A DNA stretch of 64,000 bases from Trichobilharzia regenti (taxonomy: Eukaryota > Platyhelminthes > Trematoda > Strigeidida > Schistosomatidae): positions 20,699,379 to 20,763,378 of the forward strand of contig OX235263.1 in assembly GCA_944472135.2 (NCBI GenBank), written 5' to 3'. The position numbers and the translations under genes were made by a program. The notes beneath the pieces are model-generated. The model saw only the letters and a program-made list of their open reading frames with translations. It made no database searches and was not told where the DNA came from. Below are positions 1 through 11,100 of this stretch, in pieces; the stretch's first letter is position 1; each line of letters starts with the position of its first letter.

Positions 1-176
1 TACTCAGAATGAGTTTAATATGAATAACTCAAACGAGACAGAAAAGTGAGTAGGAGATACTGTGGTCAGTATTTTCGAATTTTCTTTTGACTAATTTTGT
101 TAGCGTCAAATACCCATTCTCCTCCGGTATGTTGGATTCTATTCCTAGGGCATCATCATCAAAACCTCTGTACTAG

Positions 177-528
177 TGTAACAACAGAAGACAAGGGATG
201 GCAACAGATCGTTTTATTACGAAAATCAACACGTATTTATATATATTTTATGTGCATTAATAAGGCTTATGCAAGCAGAAAAAGGCAGTCTTCTGATTGG
301 TTGTTTCTCGGAAGTTAAGCAGACAAACACAGTCTTATGATTGGTTGTTTTCGATATTTCTCGGAAAGTAGAGCCATCTATCTGCGAATCATATTTGTCC
401 ACATTTAAGTTTGCTGTGATTGGTTGTTGAAACAGCCTTGTTCATATTTTCTCACGGCCCATATTAGTGACCTAGACATTAACGTAGATTAGTGTCAACC
501 AATCGGCTAGCAGCCTGCTCTCACCACA
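177..528 (-). repeat. Solo LTR of the Gypsy-type element, 4-bp target duplication
   Basis: It matches the LTR at 60411-60716: + strand begins TGTAACAACAGAAGACAAGG and ends CTCTCACCACA. It is flanked by CTAG on both sides (173-176 and 529-532), the 4-bp duplication expected of LTR integration. No internal region adjoins it, so it is a solo LTR left by recombination. It is longer than the others because a unit around AGTCTTCTGATTGGTTGTTT is partly duplicated (about 279-350). Confidence 0.85.
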
Positions 529-532
529 CTAG

Positions 533-1174
533 GAGCAGATATATCAGGATATTCTGAGAATCCTGGTCAAATTAAATTATGGAAATGGGAGGCTGAAAAA
601 AGTTTTAAGAATAACTGATACATACTACACAAGGGAAGGGGATATTATTATTATTATTGAAGCACGAAACTGGTAGATTATTGACACTAAAAGATGCATC
701 ACAAAAGATCTCAGTTTCATTGAGGGCTGGAATACTGACCATTTGCTCACACTCAAGCATGTGGTTATCTTAATAGGCTACCTCTTCAGCCTTCGACTTG
801 GAGTATAATACAAAAAAACAGGGAAACAGTGTCGGGTGCTGTGTTCCTATGCTTTCTAGTGATCAAATCACTTTCATGCGCCATTAGACCATATAGGATC
901 CTATAACCCGCTTACACCAAACCTATCAACTCATGGTTTCCTGGCATCCTTAGGTGGACCAGTATGTCCCCCAGTGCGGTTGTTAGCACCAAACGTTCAC
1001 ATACACTTTAGTGAGAAACACCTCCACATTGTAAAGGCAGTGAACAGGAATTACCTGGCAAAGGCTATAAACGTATAGCCACCCACAGTCACACCAGAAC
1101 GCTTATATAAGCCAGTAGACAATATTTCTGTGTTTAAAACGACAGGTGCCCGACCCAGGTTACTTGATGGGTAC
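533..1174. other. No gene; unassigned intergenic sequence
   Basis: Stops in all frames and no splice-supported exon. A short ATT run lies near 645-660. About 830-1140 has the texture of an old dispersed repeat but matches nothing else I can find in the window. Confidence 0.5.
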
Positions 1175-1220
1175 TGAATAAAGTGCGTCCTAGATTCCGC
1201 TGCTAGCCACCATCAACCAA
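1175..1220 (+). repeat. 3' tail fragment of an Sm-alpha SINE
   Basis: The sequence from GTGCGTCCTAGATTCC through CTGCTAGCCACCATC matches the tail after the hammerhead cleavage site in the other Sm-alpha copies (compare 39632-39660). The ribozyme core and the tRNA-like head are absent. Confidence 0.6.
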
Positions 1221-1632
1221 GTAACATTCACAACTTTCCCAAGAAGAATTAGTTATACAAAAACTCGCTTTTATTACTCACTTGATCCTACTGGTTTTAG
1301 ATAATTCTCAGACCTTCAAATAGATTTTTTGATCATTCGCAGTAGTTGTTGTCAGCGCCACTCGACAAGGAAGAATGTGTACGTCTCAGATTAGCCAGTA
1401 TTCATGCCAACCTGTCAACCATTGACAGTAAATAGAACTAATGAATCAGTTACACTGTATATTTGTTTATTTTGAATAAATATTCCTTTTGACCTAAAGT
1501 TAGTGTATTGGCACGTGGATTAATTATATATTTTTGAAAATAATGAAAAGTAACTGAACCACTGCAGATCATTCTACGTTGAAGATTTTCGTAAATGTTT
1601 AACATCACTTTAAGTGACATTTTAAGCATGAC

Positions 1633-2140
1633 CATCAACTAGACACCTGTTTCGTTCTAACTTATGACTCTTCAATAGTGCACATCCATGAACTCGTCGA
1701 GGATCGAATCTAAGATATTGAGGTTGAGAGGAAAGTCCGTTCAGAAGCTCTGTCAACCTCCGACATATGCAGCGACCACCAGCCAATGTTATTTGCGACT
1801 GTTTGTTGTCACACACTACTTAGTGAACTTCGCTGCTCAAAACGTCCTATTAAAATATCATCTTGTAGTCCGTCACTTGTTAACATTAAATTAACTTTCA
1901 GCTTTTGATTCACAGAGATCTGATTGACTTCAGGTTTGATCTTATACTGAATTCAGTTAGAAATCAACTGAATGTTTCGTTCTACATTTGGAACTCTTCA
2001 ATACCATACATCCATGACCAGTGGAGATTAGACGCAGAACCCTCAGCCTATCAGATGAACCCAAAGTATAAGAGTCTCCAGCTAAGACGAAACAGCCACC
2101 CATCACTTCCTGGTGTTTAATGACTCCCTAACTGAAGCCA
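1633..2140 (-). repeat. Two degraded SINE-C fragments
   Basis: About 1640-1720 and 1910-2060 resemble the minus-strand reading of the SINE-C family (CTGTTTCGTTCTA, then a CTCTTCAATA segment, as in the better copy at 12526). The first piece keeps a box-B-like GAGGATCGAATC. Both are too diverged for exact ends. Confidence 0.4.
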
Positions 2141-2248
2141 TTTTGGGATCAACCACAACATCAATTGAATCCCTGCAAACGAACACTAGAAAAGTAGATG
2201 ATACTGTTGTTTATGATTAAAAAATTGTAGAAATATGGATATTATACA

Positions 2249-2421
2249 ATTATTTATTTCATTTTAGATTTTCCTGTCGATTTATTGAACTGAAGTTCCC
2301 GGTCTCAGGTTGATGCATCAGCTCCTTGTACAGATGCTTCAACGATGTCTGGTCATGCAACTTGAGACCGAGTACTTCGATCCAGTCAATCGACAAGAAA
2401 ATCTAAACTGAATTAAATAAT
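2249..2421. repeat. Small foldback (inverted-repeat) element
   Basis: Arms of about 68 bp (2249-2318 and 2355-2421) are imperfect reverse complements around a 36-nt loop; each contains the paired text TTTAGATTTTC and CGGTCTCA. No coding capacity. The left half of this palindrome recurs beside Sm-alpha SINEs at 31252, 39458 and 43596. Confidence 0.75.
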
Positions 2422-2449
2422 TAATAAGACCTGTTACACAAAAAGTGAT

Positions 2450-2640
2450 TGTCATGGCCCAAGTGGTCTTGTGGATAACGCTTTGGCGTTTGAAACTATA
2501 GATACTGAGTTCCAGCTTTTTGTGGTGGGAACACTGTCAGTCATCTGGAAATGCAGCTGCATCCAGAGGACGAGTCCCGAAAGGACGAGATGCTCATCCT
2601 AGATTTCACTGCTAGTCACCATCCACCAGTTAACTCCATA
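2450..2640 (+). repeat. Sm-alpha-type SINE with a degenerate hammerhead
   Basis: It has the tRNA-like head (GGCCCAAGTGGTCTTGTGGATAAC, box A) and the tail CTGCTAGTCACCATCCACC of the family. Box B is decayed (GAGTTCCAG). The hammerhead region is present but damaged. It lies 28 bp downstream of the foldback at 2249-2421. Confidence 0.75.
2551..2612 (+). ncRNA. Hammerhead ribozyme relic, inactive core
   Basis: Stem I strand ATCCAG (2561-2566), stem II GTCCC..GGAC and the cleavage triplet ATC (2596-2598) are recognisable. The first core strand reads AGGACGAG instead of CTGANGAG, and the conserved GAAA is GAGA (2587-2590). Both changes hit invariant core bases, so cleavage is not expected. Confidence 0.7.
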
Positions 2641-3105
2641 TATTATATAGTCAGTTTGGCTCAAAAGCAAATGTCTAAGAATCAGAGAAACACTCATCCT
2701 GACTAGCTGTATACAAAGTATAACAGTTTAAATCGGTAAGATTGTGCACCACACAGAAATTTTGGCTAAATAAGTAAATGAGACTTAAAGTCCTCTAGGT
2801 AAATGAAGATTATCATTCTCAATTTTAGTCCTGTGAAATTGACCCTCGAATATACAACATAATCTAAGTGAAGAATATTAACAATAAGTAGAGCATCTGT
2901 TGAGAACGTATTCAATTTGGAAATGATGTTTTTACGCAATGGACAGAGCAATGTAACGATCTCAAAAGATAATAACAGTTTGCTTTATTCCGGAACAATG
3001 CTCATGTTACAGGGTGGAATTTCAGGCATTTGCTACATTATTGCATCTAATTTTATCGAATAATATTCAAAACAAGTATCAACATCGTATTAAAGGATTG
3101 GTGAT

Positions 3106-3500
3106 TGTTATGTACTCGTTGAATGGTTCATTGTCCGGAAAGAAGGAAATCAGAAAACCACCAGGTTTACGATGATACTTGTATTTTCCAGACAAGGAAA
3201 ATAAATGTCACACAAGAGTGTGAGTGAAATGGTACGTAGTGTACGAAACGTGGGAACAAGTATGAACAAGTATACAGTACAAAAGTATATATGAAAATGA
3301 CTGATACACATGAACCAATAAATAGCCAGTCTTAACATAATTGTTTGTAATGTCATGTGACAACGAGGTCATACATGTTTATTTAGTTAATGGACAGACA
3401 AAAGCATATTGTCAGTTATAATGGAATATCGATCCATATACACATAGCAAAATATAATAGACTGTCAAAACAAAACACACATCATGCGGATAAATATCAG
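3106..3500 (-). repeat. Fragment of the large foldback element family
   Basis: It is the reverse complement of about 44296-44700, including the stretches around ACCACCAGGTTTACGATGAT and ATGGAATATCGATCCATA. It is a single copy of the interior of the element at 43903-45437, with no coding capacity seen. Confidence 0.7.
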
Positions 3501-3539
3501 AGACGACTGTACTGATGTCGGATTTGTATTGACAGTGCA

Positions 3540-4270
3540 GTTATATTTATACAGAAAAATAGTAAATAATAATAGTTAGTAGCTACGACTGCCATAAGTT
3601 TCACGCTTTACAATGTTTCTATCACATTAAACACACGCCAAATATGGTATCGCTAAGTTCCTATACTTCGTCTTACGAGAATACAATTGTTGTACTGATT
3701 TCCGGTTATACCAGATGAGATACAAGGCGGGGAGAGTTGAGAATAGAGGGGGTGTTAATGGTCAGAAAATATAGATTTAGACCATTTCTCGCATGAGTTT
3801 AAATGCCTATCAACTAGGCTAGTGGCAAGTTGACTAAGCTGCACACCAGTTACCCTGCTAATAACCTTTAATTCCCTGAGCAATATGGAACAGTCCTTTC
3901 TGAGCAGACAAGGAAAGACTAAGGGGGAGTAATAAAGTACAGTAGGTAAGATAAAAGAGTTAACAAACCGTAAAGACAGAGGTTTAGTGATTCCAGATAG
4001 TTTTAGCCTCTTAATGTATTAGCTTGGATGGAACATTTTATTGGAGATTGATGAAATCTGGGATGACCAAGTAAGGGCGGGGGGTTAAACTATACCAAGT
4101 CATTTTTTGTTAGACCGAATTTCTGTTACAGTCCCCTCTACGCTACAAGCCCCACGTGAATTAACCAACTATTATAGATCACTTTTTCATCTAAAGAAGA
4201 AGTCGATTACCTGGCATTTTATAGGATTTAACGTAAGGGGTTTCGTATAAAAAGTACACAATAGTAGTTT
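3540..4270 (-). mobile_element. CR1-like LINE, degraded 3' portion
   Basis: Read on the minus strand, it parallels the 3' half of the LINE at 32215-34330: the thumb/3' region with TTTCTCGCATGAGTTTAAATG, the reverse of an ACCAGTT/CCTGCTA motif, and the segment corresponding to 33000-33180. Many stops and indels; no open frame beyond about 70 codons. Confidence 0.65.
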
Positions 4271-4649
4271 TGCTAACATATGAATTGTTTGTATGGATTA
4301 ACTGTATTGCCCAATTATGTCAAACAATGTTTAACAAATTTATAGGGGTATAATTTGCGAACATATTCATACAGGCGTGCTGTGGATTACTAGTCCAGAA
4401 TAAAACCAGTTGATCTAGAAGACTGAGCTATGAGGTTAAAAAAACGCAGATGCCTCTATAATGAATGTTGCTGTGACTTAGGAATCTACTTCACCTTCAA
4501 CAACTATCCCTTAAATCCTTGTTAATCTATCAGTCCTAATCCACCTTATAATAAATATATCTACTATCTGTATTCACATAGAGTATATCATAATCCGGTC
4601 AAAGATTTTCATCTGATAACCATAATCCCTGTATTTTTACATTCCTTAG
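4271..4649. other. Intron/intergenic sequence before the first visible exon
   Basis: A+T-rich, stops in all frames. It ends in the presumed acceptor of the exon at 4650. I could not find the preceding exon. Confidence 0.4.
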
Positions 4650-5187
4650 ATCTCTTTACCAACAAGAGGATGATTCACATCGGCTTATACTTTTGCAGAA
4701 ACAGTCTAATGAAATAAAGAACAATAGTCAGTTTGACTACAAACAAAGTAGATATTTTGATACCGTTCCATCCGATAATACCACTGAACCATCTATATAC
4801 ACAGTGAAAATTTTGAAACGTAACACTTCTCTCCAAAATGATCTTAACACCCCCGCAAGTAATAGTGACAGCGCTCAATACAGTTCACCTGAATGCAAAG
4901 CAGTCACACATACACCTCATGATGTGCTTCAGTCAAACAATAACAACAACAACAATAACGAATTAGATTTAACAAATGATTCTGGTGTATCGTCTGTTGC
5001 TAAAGATGCTCCAATATCAAATGGTGTAATATATGTACGCAAAGTGATAAATAACATTGTTTTTGGACCATGCAACAGTACAAATGATGCCAGTTATCAA
5101 AACTCAAACGACTGTGACACGATGAATACACCGACATGGTTAGCTGTATGCAATGATGAAATGAAGGTTATTGTTTATGATTTATGG
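4650..5187 (+). CDS. Host gene, first visible exon (Asn/Ser-rich, start of propeller)
   Basis: The frame is open from an acceptor ending CCTTAG at 4644-4649 to a consensus donor GTAAGT at 5188. An in-frame stop lies at 4591, so the exon cannot start before 4594; the AG at 4648-4649 follows a pyrimidine-rich stretch and gives a phase 2 entry. The first residues read SLYQQEDDSHRLILLQKQ. The middle is low complexity, with eight consecutive Asn at about 4940-4963 and many Ser/Asn. The last 18 residues (TPTWLAVCNDEMKVIVYDLW) look like a WD40 strand pair. No start codon is needed here: the true N terminus lies in exons I cannot find between 1 and 4649 or left of the window. Confidence 0.75.
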
Positions 5188-8100
5188 GTAAGTTTAGTTG
5201 TGTATTTATCAGGTATCAAAAGGCTATTCATATAACAATAACTTTATTCTCGGATTTAAAGGTACATAAGAAAATATTTACAACAATGATATCCGTTTAT
5301 CAAGAGTTGATTTGTGTAAGGATTAGAGTTAGATATGATGGAGGCAATTTGTAGTTCAGGTAGGTGATTTTGATGTGGTTGGGCTATCTGAACTGGATAG
5401 TTAATTTGCGAAGCTTTCATCACCCTACCAGGCAATGTCTTCAGCGCATACTTCAATTAGAAGTGAGCTTTTAGATTTCTCCACTAGTTTATTATTCGTC
5501 TCCCCTGGTGACCTTGGACGTGATTGGTTGTTTTTGTGTGTTTTCACACCTTCTAGGTTACTTGTATTGGAAATGATTGTTTCTTTGACTTGGACTTTGA
5601 CCCTTTGTGTACGAGATTTCCTTCCCACTGATTGGTAAATTTTGCCAATGTCGATGTATTCAGTGATTGACGATTCACTGGAATACCAGGCTTCTAACAA
5701 TTCTCTAGCATTCTTGGTGTTTCCTCCGTCTAATATCTCAAAGTAGGTTGTCCCAGTCGAATTGTTATCCGTGGTTATCCGTATGTAGTGATATGAGCGA
5801 GGGAGTGGATGTCATGTCTCTTGACGGATACGAAGACGAATGGGACGTCCAACTTGGCCAATGTAGTGCTTTTCGCAGTTGTTACAATGTATTTTGTAGA
5901 TGCTGCTGGTTTTATCCTCTTTCGTTGTTGAGTCTTTCGGTTGACTCAGTGCCAATTGAGTGAAGTGATTTTGTTGGTTTGTGTACGGCGTCAATACCTA
6001 AAGGTTTGAAGAGTCTTGCAGTGATTTCTGAGATATCCTTTATGTATGTTAAGGCGATTTTCTTGGTGGTTTCCTTGGGGCCTTTGATTTGATAGGTTGG
6101 CTTCGGGGAGTGGGGTATATGTCTTTTGATGAAATTCCGTGGATATCCATTCTTTTGGAAGACGTCCATGAGATATTCTTCTTCACTTTTCCTTAAGGTG
6201 GTAGTTCTGCAATGAGCCCTGGCTGACCCTCTTGAATAGTGTTTATATGTAATTCCTTTTGTGTGTTATTGGATTGTTGCTGTTGTAATTGAGTATTTGG
6301 TCAGTGTGTATTAATTTCCTATAAACTTGAGTTTCTAATTCCTCTGTGGTTATTCGCTTGACTGAATATTTTATATTTTATATTATATTTTTATATTTTT
6401 ATATTTTTTTATATTTTTGGTTACAGCTTGATTCCACACTGTATTTTTGGTACAAGTGTGGAATTTTCAGCGTGGATATCGGTAGCCCAAAATTCGCAGG
6501 CCGACCATAGATATCAGGTGTGCGTCGGCGTGGGCTCGAACCCCGGACCATGTGCATGGTCGGCGAGAGTCCTAACCGCTGTGCCACCGACGCACGTCGT
6601 CCCAAAATGTGATTTGGTTCTTGGATTCTTCTTTTCTTGTGAATTTGGTGTCGTTGAGTTTTTCTGAGTTTGACCATGGATTGATTGCAGTTAGAGAACC
6701 ATTGAAAACCAACACTGGAGTACTAGACAGCTGTTTCATCCTAATTTTGGGAAACATTGGCAGTACGCACCCATTGAATTGAATCCCAGTAGGTGTTTGG
6801 TATACAAAATTGCCATGTAACCTGGAGGTCTTGACTTCAATCCCTAGTGGTTGCGTAATGCCGATGGTAATCGAACTAGAATCAAACAGCTGTCTAATAT
6901 TCCCTTGTTTTCAACGGTTCTCTAACTGATATCAATCTGTGGTCCAAACTCGAAAAGTAGTTCATCAATGGAATCAAATTTTGCGAGGATTTTGTGCAGA
7001 AATTAACCACTGAAACTGTAGTAAGGTTGTTCTGTGTGATACGTGTCGTTTTTGAGAAGTTAGTCCTAAATAAAATACGGTTTTCTATTTTACGCTTTTC
7101 AAAATCCCTTGTACAGAATTCTACGAGTTATAAGGTTAAGGTTGACATGGAGGGGATCATGCAAGAAAGAAATTAAGGCTTATGAGGCTATCCGAAAAAA
7201 AGACGGCAGAGAGTACGGTGTAATGAAGATGTGCTATTGAAGACCCATGTTATACTCAGAATTTAAGCGGAAATAATATTATACTATCTAAACAAACCTT
7301 AAGTGATTTCTTAATAATCAATATTGTGTTTCATAATAATAAAAGGAGTTTATTATAACCACATAGTAATAAACGTCACTGAAAACTCCTCAGTAATGTT
7401 TCATGCAAAACAATCTGGGAATACTTACATTGTATCTAAAGTAATTATTTGAAAACTTTGAGAAATCATAGCAATCCCTTTAATAGCCAGTAATGTCGCA
7501 TGTTGGAATATCCTACTAGATTTCACCTATCTTCTTTATTCCTTCACGTTCCGAGGGGAACAAAGGACTTCAAGCTAAACAGCTTTAAAATTTCTGTGGC
7601 AGTGTTTTCAATTTTACAACGTGTGGCTGTTAGACCTTACTCCTTCACTGGCCTTACAATTAGCTTGGCGAGGTTTCGGAGTGCATCATCCGGTAAAGGA
7701 ACCCCGGATCACATGCATAGTTGGCGAGCGTTCTACGTTTGAACCACCGACGCACCTACCTTACTCGTTATTGGCGACTTGGAAAGAGTGAAAAAGACAG
7801 TGGGAAGAGTTTACGCTTAACTTCGAAAATACATGCGCCAGTCCAAGTTGCCACACTTGGTAAAACATGCACAAATAAGAGAAGGGAAGAAGTATGAGAC
7901 TCTAGTTGAAAATTTTGAATGCGAGAAAAAGTATAACATAATGAGTAGTACTAGTGTTTAGGATCTCACAAATGCTTAAAATTGAGGATATATTTGCAAA
8001 ATATGAATAAAATTTACCTGTATCACCAAGAATTTCCTATGGTTGTCTCTTGGTGTTCTATCAATCCAGTAGCAAGTTTTTTGCCACCCTGTATATCTCA

Positions 8101-11100
8101 GAATAATAGTTAGTTAGTTGGTGCATCAGTATCATCTTATTGTTCTGACTGCTTTCAGGTCTATCCAACCTGATGCTCCTTCAGTCATTAAAATTAATCA
8201 TAATGGATGAATGCATGGTATACAAAGAAAGTTATTTTTCATATAGATATCGAAAAGAAGACTCGTACTGACACACTTTATGAACTGAAGTATTTTTTAA
8301 ATATCTTTTTCAATAGTCAACTTAGGTGCATAAATTCAAGCGTTGACATGCCTGCTATAAGGAATATTTAACTGGAAATATAAATTTAAGTCTGATAATT
8401 TTACGGCCTAACTTCGTGTATGATAACCGGCATTACTAATAGCACAGAGAAAACATTAGAACACTTCACAACACTGCATACTACCCCTTGATTCATATAA
8501 GTATTATTATTATTGTTCCCTTGAGTTCCTAGTGGAACATCGGACGGCTTCAACTGCACGTCTCCACTTGCCACTTCTGTCTTCCTTCTGCTGTACTTTT
8601 CACCTGCATCCATATTAGTCCATACTCCTCTTTCAACTCCTCTTCACACGACCTCCTCCATGTCACCCTTGCACCGACGACCCACTCGCCGCTTCCCTTT
8701 CGGCCTCGTTCCACTCGAGCAATGGCCTGACGCGCAAATGATGTCACCCAGCGGCCTTCTCAGCCAGTGGCCAACACACCACCATCCACTTTCTCCTGCA
8801 AATTTGTTGGGCGATTGGTTCTTGTTTTGTTTGTTAGTGCCCATAGTTTCTTGTTGGTGATTCTTTCCGGCCCGGCCATCTGATCTTCAGTATAGAGCGA
8901 AGACAGTTGTTGATAAGGGTCTGCAACTGCCTGTTGGAAATATTCTTTGTGACCGACCCGCCAAGTTTCTGATCCGTATAGAAGAACTGACTGACTTGAC
9001 GTTTGTATTGAAAATCCCACCGAATTTTGTTGTTGATGTTGAGTTGAGTGACGAAGATTTCCAGATTGGTTTCAGGTTGATGAATGTGTTTCTCGCCTTC
9101 CCGATTCTCGCTCGATTTGACATCCTCGTCCGTTCCGACGGCCTGTAGGTCAGACTGTGCTCCCTAGATAAGTAAGTGGATGAAGTAACCTCTTTCAAAT
9201 CTCTCCCGTTGATGGTGATTGGCGCTGGATGTTTTTGCTGTTGTTGTTGTTCTTGTTGGTTATTTTCATAACCTCCATCTTGTCTATCTTCACCTGGAGT
9301 CCTGTCTTGATCGGCTGCTTCTTCGACCAGTTTGTCAGTCGTTTTTCGCTTGTAAGTCTTCGATTTTGTGTGACATCAAACACAAATCATCCACGCGCGA
9401 AATCCAGGTCTTCTAGGTTCTTCACGTCGGTCGGTCCAGGATATCCCTGTCTGCTCGTTTCCCAATTCAAATAAGTAGCTGGACACCAATTGCATATACC
9501 AGTAATGCTTGAGAGAGAGGTTATCGATGTGATCTATACGTTGGTTCGACATTTCGCTCCCAAACGGACTACCTCACGATCGGTATTCTCAGTCTGATTC
9601 AGTGAAAACAGCCGAATCAGTCCGAACTACACGAATTATGGTTAACTACTTGGACGAGCTTGTATTTATCACCAAAAATATCCATTGAGTTATGAAGAAG
9701 ATAAAAGACCAATTCAGCGAAAAAATTTTCTTTATCGACACAATCACCTCCACAGGCTCTACAGTCGTATTTACATTCACCAAAAATGTATTCTAATATT
9801 GAGTATTAGGAGAGGGGTGAAACACTGGCTCACAAGTGGCTTCAAATGTTAATATAAAAGTTCTAAATGATGTAGTACTCAACAGCACAAAGGAAAAAGG
9901 GGTTAGAAATTTGGTAAGGTGAAAATTTCTGTTGAGTCAGAATAAAGGTAGTTGAGTGTCAATTTACCGAGTGCGAAGAGGGTGTAAAAATGTACAAAAA
10001 GGAGCATATGAGAGTGTTAATAGTGAATTAATTATTAAAGTAAAAGCAAACTAAAAGTAAAATCGAAAGTTTAAAAAAAATTAAAATATTTACAGGGAAC
10101 AACTAGTGAAGAGGCTAAGACTATGGTAGAATAAGAGACAGGGTAAACCTTCCCTCTATACGGAATTCGGGTTTGTATTGACGAATCGTCAATCCCTCCA
10201 CCACACACAATTGCCGAAATCTGACGAAAGAGGCTACAGTCAGTTTCTAGGTCATGATGAGTTCCTGCTTCGGCTAGTTATATGTTTTCGTGTATTCGTT
10301 TTCCATTGAATTTTAAAGGTTTTTCTGGATGTTTTGTTCATTTTGCAGTGTGTAGGTCTGTTTTTGTCACTGGGTGCTACTATTTAGCTTATTTTTAGCC
10401 TGAAGTTCACATTTATTATGTTGGTAGTCAAAGATTATTGTAAACCTGCAATCATTGAGCTTATTAACGTATACGATGCTAATATAGTAACATAGACTAT
10501 GCTAATAATAGTAACATTAAACTCCCTTAATGTTTTGCCATTGTTTGACAGTGAAACTGTGCGCTGATTTTTCAGCATGAGTGGCACTAAATCGAACCTA
10601 CTGGGTTTGCTTATTAACGTTGTTCCAGCCCTCACAGGACATACTAAGCATGGATTAGCGTTACTACAGAGCGGAAAGTTTTGATTCAGCACGCGGCTGT
10701 CTTTTTAAGCACGACCTGTGTCATTTCAGAACATAGTGGGTAAATATGATCTTCAGTTACCATAAAAAGGCATTATCGAGGAATAGGTTAGAATAAATTT
10801 AGAATTGTTTTAAGCTTGGTGGTGCTGCGGTCTTAGTGATAAATCGTATTAATCACCGTAATTCAGGATATGCTATGAACCGGAAATCCTCAGCTGAAAA
10901 ACGTATGAATAAGACACAGATCGGTGTAATTTATAACCGACTCCAAATTGCTTTCATCACGAAACAGTCAACCAAAGTATGCTTTAAACTGTCGCTCTCA
11001 GCCGTTTGAAGGGAAATTTACTTGATTTATGCTGACCTAGTATGCACAAATCCCACAGGTCATTGAATTGACAACTTAAAAAAGTAGATTATTTAACACA

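Noticed and set aside
97..318. 73-codon frame at the left edge
   Set aside because: It runs through the LTR from 177 onward and has no protein-like features.
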